Below the pieces are notes generated by a model. The model had not been told where the DNA came from. It did not search any database and worked only from the letters and a program-made list of their open reading frames with translations. This document shows positions 22,189 to 28,256 of a stretch of DNA of 28,256 nt, piece after piece; position 1 is the stretch's first letter, and every line of letters starts with the position of its first letter. Position numbers and translations under genes: made by a program. This stretch comes from Silene noctiflora (lineage: Eukaryota > Streptophyta > Magnoliopsida > Caryophyllales > Caryophyllaceae): the NCBI GenBank assembly GCA_009801015.1, contig VHZZ01008870.1, forward strand, positions 12,967-41,222. Reading direction: 5' to 3'.

Positions 22189-22369
22189 CAAAGCGTCTTG
22201 CTTGTGATGGACACTATCACAAGCTGGAGACGGATAGTGTCTCTCTCACAATAAGGCAAGTGGGGGGAAATGGAGCACCTCGTGGATAGTGCCACTTGCA
22301 TATTGTGAGAGGGGTACTATTCGTCTTCAGCTTGTGACGGATAGTGTCCGTCTTCAATGAGAACTTGTG
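22189..22369 (+). mobile_element. Mutator-type MITE, copy B (9-bp target duplication)
   Basis: This 181-bp element begins CAAAGCGTCTTGCTTG and ends GAGAACTTGTG. It lies between perfect direct repeats TTCTTTAGA (22180-22188 and 22370-22378). It matches copy A in order and orientation, including the central TCTCTCTCACAATAA and ATATTGTGAGAG blocks. The duplications differ between the two copies, so they are independent insertions and not a segmental duplication. Confidence 0.9.
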
Positions 22370-22406
22370 TTCTTTAGAAGTACATATCCAACTTAAATAA
22401 GACTTA

Positions 22407-22850
22407 TTGTCCCATTACTTTAATCACAAACCCCTTTGTGTGTATCAATCCCCATGTCACGTGTCATTGATGTCATCCAATATTAACTTCTTTTTTAATT
22501 CATTTTGTAATCCCCGCCCATTTCCACCTCGTTTTTTCAATTCCAGATCAAAGCGTCTTCTTGTTTCCCATCCCCAACCTCTAGATCCTTCCTGGCCACC
22601 AACAAATCTGTCACTCTAACCTTATCGGTCGACTTTTGGAACAACACCACTTGAACCCTACCCGACAAAGAGTATTCGACACCCACCCGACGAAGCGCCT
22701 CTCCTTTTCGCAATCTTCCATTTCCGCCTCAGCAATAACCCCTTGCTCAGCTCCAATTATTATTCCTCAAATCAAGCTTCTTCAATCAAGCTTCTCAGAT
22801 TCATCATCACGAAGGTCAGGGGATTTGTTTCTTCAAGGTTTGTCTTTTCT
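22407..22850 (+). other. Possible orphan exon or captured gene fragment
   Basis: This stretch is richer in C than its surroundings. Its open frame at 22636-22929 runs through Ser-rich sequence (KRLSFSQSSISASAITP) to CTTCAAG followed by GTTTGTCTTTTC, which looks like a 5' splice site into a T-rich intron. No downstream exon was found. It lies next to the Helitron helicase remnant, and Helitrons often carry gene fragments, but capture is only a guess. No domain is recognised. Confidence 0.22.
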
Positions 22851-23158
22851 TTGTTTTATTTTTATTTATTATTGTTTATGTAGTTTGCATGTATTATTTG
22901 TGGTTTGTAGAAATTGTTGTTGTTTATAGATGCTAGCATCATAATGTTCAACTTGAATTGTGAGCTAAGTGTCTGTTCACTTATCATAAAATTTGTATTT
23001 TGAAAGAGCTAATCTGCATATGATTTCCGACAATCCCAGAATTGTAGTTGTTGTTTATTTATTTCGGTACATATTAGCTCTGGAATTCATGAAGCACAAA
23101 CTGCATAATTTAATGATAATTTATAGGAATTTAGACTGTATACATGTACGATATGATA

Positions 23159-25190
23159 CTAATCGTTGAGTTTCCTAATTGGGTTGTATGACTGGTAGAT
23201 TTGAAAAATCTTCATTGAAAATGATATTTTTGTGTGTCCCTTATATTGCTGTGGTGATTCATCAATGAAGAACTTTAGTCCTTCAGGGGATGTTGTCCTT
23301 GATGCAGCTACATATAACTGTCCATGGCTAAAGACGGGGTTGGCAAGTATCCCCCACATATGTCAGTGACTGACCTTAGCTTTTGTTGATTGTCATTGCA
23401 TAACATTGTCGTAGTGGATATTAGCGTCTTTTTAGCACAAATGGTATTTTTGTGTCTGTTGTCATCATCACTATTCTTGGAATAAGCACCTTGTGACCTG
23501 CCCTTGACCCCGGTATTATTTTTGCTTCTACTATAAATTTGCCTAAGTGAGCAATAATCAGTCGTGTCACGTGTGCCATTATAGAACCCCTTGGACGGGT
23601 TTATGCTCCTGAGCAACATCACGGGCAATCCTTTTTTAAATTCAACTCATGAGGAGGCAGTCCCTGTAAGTTTAGGCTATTTAAATACTCTGTAAGATAG
23701 TCCGTATATTGTTCCGTGCTTTCAGTTGATGATGTGCATACTTCATCACAACTTCTGTAACTTTTCTCCTCGCTTTGTATAAGGCTAGCCATATACGTGT
23801 TAATCTTGTCAGCCATGTCGCGTTTAGTGGGGTTAGTATTGCTCTTTCCTTTAGATACGTTTCGTTGAAACGCTGTTGTTGAAAATCTAGGTATATTTTT
23901 TCAATGACTGCTTCAACATTCAACGGTCCGTTGCTTCCAATATACTCTTTTGGTATCTCAATCCATGTAGGCTCCGTTTCATTCTCTGCTGCTTTAGTCT
24001 TTATCCGTCCATCTACCATAGCTAAAAGCCAATTATTGAAACTCCGGTTTCTGTCCTGCTTCTGCGGATTATCGTCCGTGTATAACACCCTCATGCTTTT
24101 TGATAGTGTGAAGACTTGACATTCATTCCATATATATGGCCTGTTGACTGATGCTTGAACAATATCTTACCTCTTGCCCTTACTAATTATAGGCAACACT
24201 TGTTTGAAGTCTCCCCCAAGTAGGACGACCTTACCACCGAACACTTTTATTCTGGCTTCTGGATCTTCTAACGCGAGCACATCTCTCATTGTTCGGTCAA
24301 GTGCTTCAAAAGTGAACTTGTGGTCCATTGACGCTTCATCCCATATAACCAGGGACGTTTGTCGTAACAGTTCCCTTAGTTGGCTCTTTTGTGAAATGTT
24401 GCACGTAGAGTTCTCTGATAACTCTATTGGTATCTCAAACATGCTGTGAGTTGTACGTCCTCCTGGGAGAAATAATGCCGCGATTCCTAGCAGGAAAATA
24501 AAATTTCAAGATGGCGGTATTCTTATTTTAAAGTGGTTTTTTATTTTGGGTTATTTAATGACAATAATCCAACCTAAGCCTCCCCTTCCCCATTTAATCC
24601 ATCATATTGATTATCCCATATTAATCTGTTCTTTGCTATCATTTATCTTATTTTACACCAGCTTTTATGTTTACTGGTTGTAGCCCGTCGATCTTACTTA
24701 TTAGCAGGTTTCCTTCATTTTTTTTATTTATTTTTCATTTTAAGAGTTCATCTTTCCCTCATCTTCATCTTTCTGGGTTCTTCATTCATCTTCAACTTTT
24801 TCCCCCTTTATTTTTTCCTTGTCCATCTTATTTACCAGATTTGCCCATTGATTTGCCTCTTCGAGCGCATCATTCCATTCCTTGTCATTATTCAATAGTT
24901 CCCTAGCGAAACATGCCTCTTTGTAAGTAGGGTAAGGGTGACCATCTACTGTTCTTATATTTTGAAAACTCGTGGATCCTTTTACCAAGTTTAGAAGTTG
25001 ACGAAGGTAATAACGCTCTCCTGCGGTGGGATGTACAAATACCATTCTTCCAATACTCATGCCTTTTCCTCTTAATTTCCATGCTTTGTCTTTCCACGTA
25101 AATCGTGTCGGCATTTGGGCATAAGTTAAATTAGCGGCATCTGTATACTCTATGTTCATTGTCATCCATCCAATGTCTTAGCTTCAAAAA
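23159..25190 (-). pseudogene. Helitron helicase (RepHel) remnant
   Basis: This is the Pif1-type helicase part of a Helitron rolling-circle transposase. In order on the minus strand: LTYAQMPTRFTWKDKAWKLR, GERYYLRQLLNLVKG and TVDGHPYPTYKEACFA (25165-24782); ALFLPGGRTTHS...LVIWDEASM (motif II) and GGDFKQVLPII (motif III) (about 24497-24167); ILTPLNAT, INTYMASLIQSEEKSY and PPHELNLK (24094-23630); PVMLLRSINPS...NGTR; CYAMTINKS-like and FSHGQLYVAASR (motif VI) near 23400-23290; end at 23159. An in-frame TAA lies at 24169-24167. Frames shift near 25170, 23820, 23625 and 23340-23360. The Walker A motif is absent; 24497-24780 may be an intron (it ends TTCCTGCTAG) or a deletion. The Rep domain is not seen. 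Inactive. Confidence 0.88.
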
Positions 25191-25239
25191 CCGCTTCACT
25201 TGCTCCCATTTCTTCATTTCCGTCTCAAATCCTACAAAA

Positions 25240-26527
25240 TGAGACATAACATCATAGAACGAGAAATATGGGCACTAAATGCAAATAATGCACACTTGCC
25301 TCATTCAAGCGGGATTTCTTAAAATTGAACAAATAAAGTCTTTTGTGGAGGATGTCGTCTCAAAGTCTCACCAAGGTGTCGGTCCCCTAATTCTAGGTCA
25401 TGTAACCAAAATTGACAACACAAAAAGCCTAGAAACAAATTCTAGGCGGGGAAAGGGGAAGTGTGTAGCTATACTCCCAAGATTGACATGACACACACAA
25501 GATTCGACTCCATATCAAGCCTTTGACCAAAGAGGAGACCTAAACATCGACTCTCACGGGTTTCACTCGTCACTCAATTAAAGAAGGGGGTGGTTTGTGT
25601 GAAAACAAGTAACCAAAACCACTCTCCTAGCTCGACTTGCGAAGCATGCCCGCATTCTAACATGATACTCCATCCAATATCCGCAAGAGAAGTGCTAAAA
25701 TGATATGCATGTAAATGAGACAATTAGGGTTGTATCGGGGCTCGGGTTCTGTGAAAAGGGGTTGGTGCAAGCACCGGTTTAGGACAAGTGGAGGCAATAG
25801 ATCAAGTAGTCACCACAATCAACCAATTCACTAAACCGTAACCAAAGAAAAAGAATTTTTGTACAAAATTTGGCCAAGGCTTCCATCTCCAAACAATTTA
25901 ATTCATTTCCTTACTTAAGCAAAATTTCATTGCCAATATCAACGCCTATTTTTATTAAACAAACAACACATTCTTTTCTTTTCCTTTTCCATTTCATTTT
26001 TCTCTTTTTCTATTTGATTTTCTTTCTTTCATTTTTCTTCACTTGTAACCTTCTTACTATGCAAAAGTAGCCAAGATTGAAGCACAATTCTCTCATGAGA
26101 CACCAAAGTCCATTCTCCCCAAGGAGAATCAAAATTCCGGCCTAATTTAGCACTACAAAAGAACCATAATGACAAACTACTCGACAAATGGTGAGTTGTT
26201 TTCGTTGGTGAATGAAATGACATGACTTAGGCTCAAAATGGGCTAACAAAAGGGAAAACTTGACTCAAGGGTGAAACAAGGGTTTATTTGGCCATGTGAG
26301 GAGAACTAATCACAAGACCTAAACGNGGCCGGTTTGATGGACCGGCCAAAAGGTGGCTCTAACCTCACATTTGAGTAGCTATGTCGATCCTAGATCAAGT
26401 CTCGGGCCTAATACGGTCTCACAAGGTGGTCACTACTTGGTCATTAAGCTAGACTTCCGAGTTTTTGCAAGCAAAAACTTTAATATGTGTCATCAAAAGG
26501 TACAAGCTATCAAAAGGGAAATGACAC
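25240..26527. other. Unclassified repeat-like DNA
   Basis: No coding frame, terminal repeats or target duplications were recognised. The sequence is richer in C and A than the gene introns and contains CT-rich runs at about 25975-26040. The only ambiguous base of the window, N, is at 26326. Its position between a Helitron remnant and LTR-like DNA suggests it is transposon-derived. Confidence 0.35.
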
Positions 26528-27067
26528 TGTAACACTCATTTATTTAAGAGCCTTTAGCAAGACATTCCCAAATAAATAGAGCTGTTACTATCTCAGTTTC
26601 TTGAGGTAGTGAATAACAAAGTAAAACAAACCAAAGTACTTTATTTTAAAATTTAACGAATAGATATTTTATTACAACTTAGCCAAACTGACTCAACTGA
26701 AACAATTAATAATTACAACTCGCAGCGGAAATAAATTAAATAACATCTGCCTCGAACTATGTGACCTAGACTTCTAGGTAGACTGGCCAAACTCCTCATG
26801 CATCCCCATGAGCTCCCAAGTCAGCTAACTCAAAAACCTGTCAATCAATCTGCTCCCTAATAATTGGTTCATCACAGGTGTTCAAGAATATACGGTTAAC
26901 CACGAGGTTGAGTAGAATAACAATTATAAGACAAGTGAATACATAATAGGAACATGTAAGATGTGATATGCAGATGCCAATGCCAATGCCACTAAGCTCA
27001 TAACACAACCCTCAACCTTAAGTTGAGTAGACACACCAGAGACAAGTTTGCAGAACCAGCCTGGGGC

Positions 27068-27260
27068 CGTACACCACCACGAAGGTATATAAATGGTGTC
27101 TGCCAGTAAGTTTCAAGTACGTCACCACAAAGGCTTATTAAAGACGTCTGCCACAAGATAAACATGAATATAAAATACGTCACCCGAAGGCTCTTACCAT
27201 GACGTCTGCCAGTAAGTTTATATTACATCACCCGAAGGCTCTTACCATGATGTCTGCCCA
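27068..27260. repeat. Diverged 48-58-bp tandem repeats
   Basis: About four units share CGTCACC, GAAGGCTCTTACC and GACGTCTGCC-like blocks; the last two are exactly 48 bp apart (27178 and 27226), the others about 58. They lie inside the LTR-like sequence, where such sub-repeats are common. Confidence 0.75.
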
Positions 27261-27590
27261 GGATAAGCCTGTCTACCAATGAATATACTATGGCAATAAA
27301 TGCAACCATGGTAATAGTAAACCATTAACCAATCACAATAATAACCCAGCCAAAATTCATAATCCACGATATAGAAACCACACAATAACCAACCAAGACA
27401 ACTAAATGAATATTCACAAAGCACATATGAATGATAAAATACAATAAAGACAGTCCAGTAGAATTGTTATCCTACCTTTTAGCACAATACTCCAAATAGC
27501 AATCCGAGCAAAGTAAATGAAAGATACCCGTCAACAACACCCGTCACCTTTAAGCAAATAATAAATAACAATTACTAGCTACTCAATTAA

Positions 27591-27823
27591 CAACAATAAT
27601 TAATTATATCAATTAACTACGATTTATTATTATTATTATTATCATATGACATTTATTAGCTAACTAAACCCGTCAAATAGACTAACTAATAAACAATTAA
27701 TCGTGTAACAACAATAATTAATTATATCCATTAACTACGATTTATTATTATTATTATTATCATATAACATATATTAACTAACTAAACCCGTCAAATAGAC
27801 TAACTAATAAACAATTAATCGTG
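27591..27823. repeat. 118-bp tandem duplication
   Basis: Copies begin CAACAATAATTAATTATATC at 27591 and 27709 and run to AACAATTAATCGTG, with a handful of substitutions and no indel. Each contains a TTA trinucleotide run. They lie inside the LTR-like sequence. Confidence 0.92.
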
Positions 27824-28135
27824 AATACAAAACACATCCCATCCATAATATAATTATAACCAATAAATATCGTCACATGAACTAAACAATTATACTCGCC
27901 TTGTAAACCAACAAATCAAAGCTAATTAATTAATTACGATTACAAACTCCGTCTCACAACAAATATACGAACATATATTATTATATTTATCGCTACGTAA
28001 ATTATCGAATTAAAAACCGTTATAAAACAAACACAATCAAACCACGCGTCCATCCCTTCCTAAACACCCATGGTCTACCTCCCGACAACCACCAACCCAC
28101 GCCTATACAACCTCCCTTGCCACACCGTGGTCAGC

Positions 28136-28256
28136 TGTAACACCCCCATACATCAAAGTGTCTTACCAAGGCCACCTTAGGCATAAAGGTGCTACCATCT
28201 CGGTTTCCCGAGGCAATGATAATCATCAGACAATAAAGAAACATACTTTAAATAAT
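28136..28256 (+). mobile_element. Start of a second fossil LTR, cut by the window end
   Basis: It begins TGTAACACCCCCATAC and carries CTACCATCTCGGTTTCCCG then AGGCAATGA. This parallels the start at 26528 in the same orientation. Only the first 121 bases are visible, so whether it is whole cannot be said. Confidence 0.5.

Larger units (their letters stand above)
26528..28135 (+). mobile_element. Fossil LTR-like sequence, probably Ty3/gypsy
   Basis: It begins TGTAACACTC, the usual TG start of a plant LTR, followed by a CTATCTCAGTTTCTTGAGG block also found in the neighbouring element. No gag, protease, polymerase or integrase coding was seen, so it looks like LTR only. The two related starts are well diverged, which suggests an old insertion. 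The family (Ty3/gypsy, perhaps the Tekay-type chromovirus group) is inferred from memory of similar LTR starts. Confidence 0.5.

Noticed and set aside
24497-24780. Walker A motif of the Helitron helicase
   Set aside because: No GxxGxGK(T/S) reading was found in any minus-strand frame that I could check; the motif is absent or in unseen sequence.
27068-27260. CRISPR-like array
   Set aside because: The units are contiguous diverged tandem repeats without unique spacers, in plant LTR-like DNA.

Overview
The window is plant nuclear DNA. It has spliced genes with GT-AG introns, Stowaway-, Tourist- and Mutator-type miniature transposons, Helitrons, a plant L1-type LINE and Ty3/gypsy-like LTR sequence. 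The repeat mix reminds me of Caryophyllales (spinach/quinoa/beet relatives), but that is an impression and not a proof.

One host gene dominates and is read from the minus strand. It is an AGC-type Ser/Thr kinase that I recognise as IREH1 (INCOMPLETE ROOT HAIR ELONGATION homologue 1). I could follow it from its ATG at 21261 to its stop at 2914 through 17 exons. Every junction has GT-AG borders and the frame is kept throughout, giving 3,729 nt and a 1,242-residue protein. The last exon (2997-2914) is cut off from the rest by a 5.9 kb intron. An annotator who stopped at about 8.8 kb would lose the natural C-terminus.

Layout from low to high coordinate. 19-781: AT-rich element built of CCGGATATCCG-like motifs with imperfect terminal inverted repeats. 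1033-1947: short non-autonomous Helitron carrying a 34-unit AT microsatellite. 1997-2175: Mutator-type MITE with perfect 9-bp target duplications. About 2590-2913: probable 3' UTR. 2998-8878: intron 16, holding a 3 x 306-bp tandem repeat, an old LINE fragment on the minus strand and a 5'-truncated LINE (5097-7084) with a 12-bp target duplication on the plus strand. 8879-21261: the other 16 exons, with small DNA transposons in introns 1, 5, 8 and 10. 21262-21480: leader with a 36-bp duplication touching the ATG and a (GGGC)6 tract. 22189-22369: a second copy of the same Mutator MITE, again with perfect 9-bp duplications. 23159-25190: decayed Helitron helicase gene on the minus strand. 25240-26527: repeat-like DNA I cannot classify. 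26528-28256: fossil LTR-like sequence of Ty3/gypsy type.

The genes do not form a pathway. There is one kinase gene, and everything else is transposon-derived or unassigned. I see no tRNA, rRNA, CRISPR array or toxin system. The most useful results are the complete kinase gene model with its distant last exon, and several transposon insertions dated or bounded by intact target duplications.
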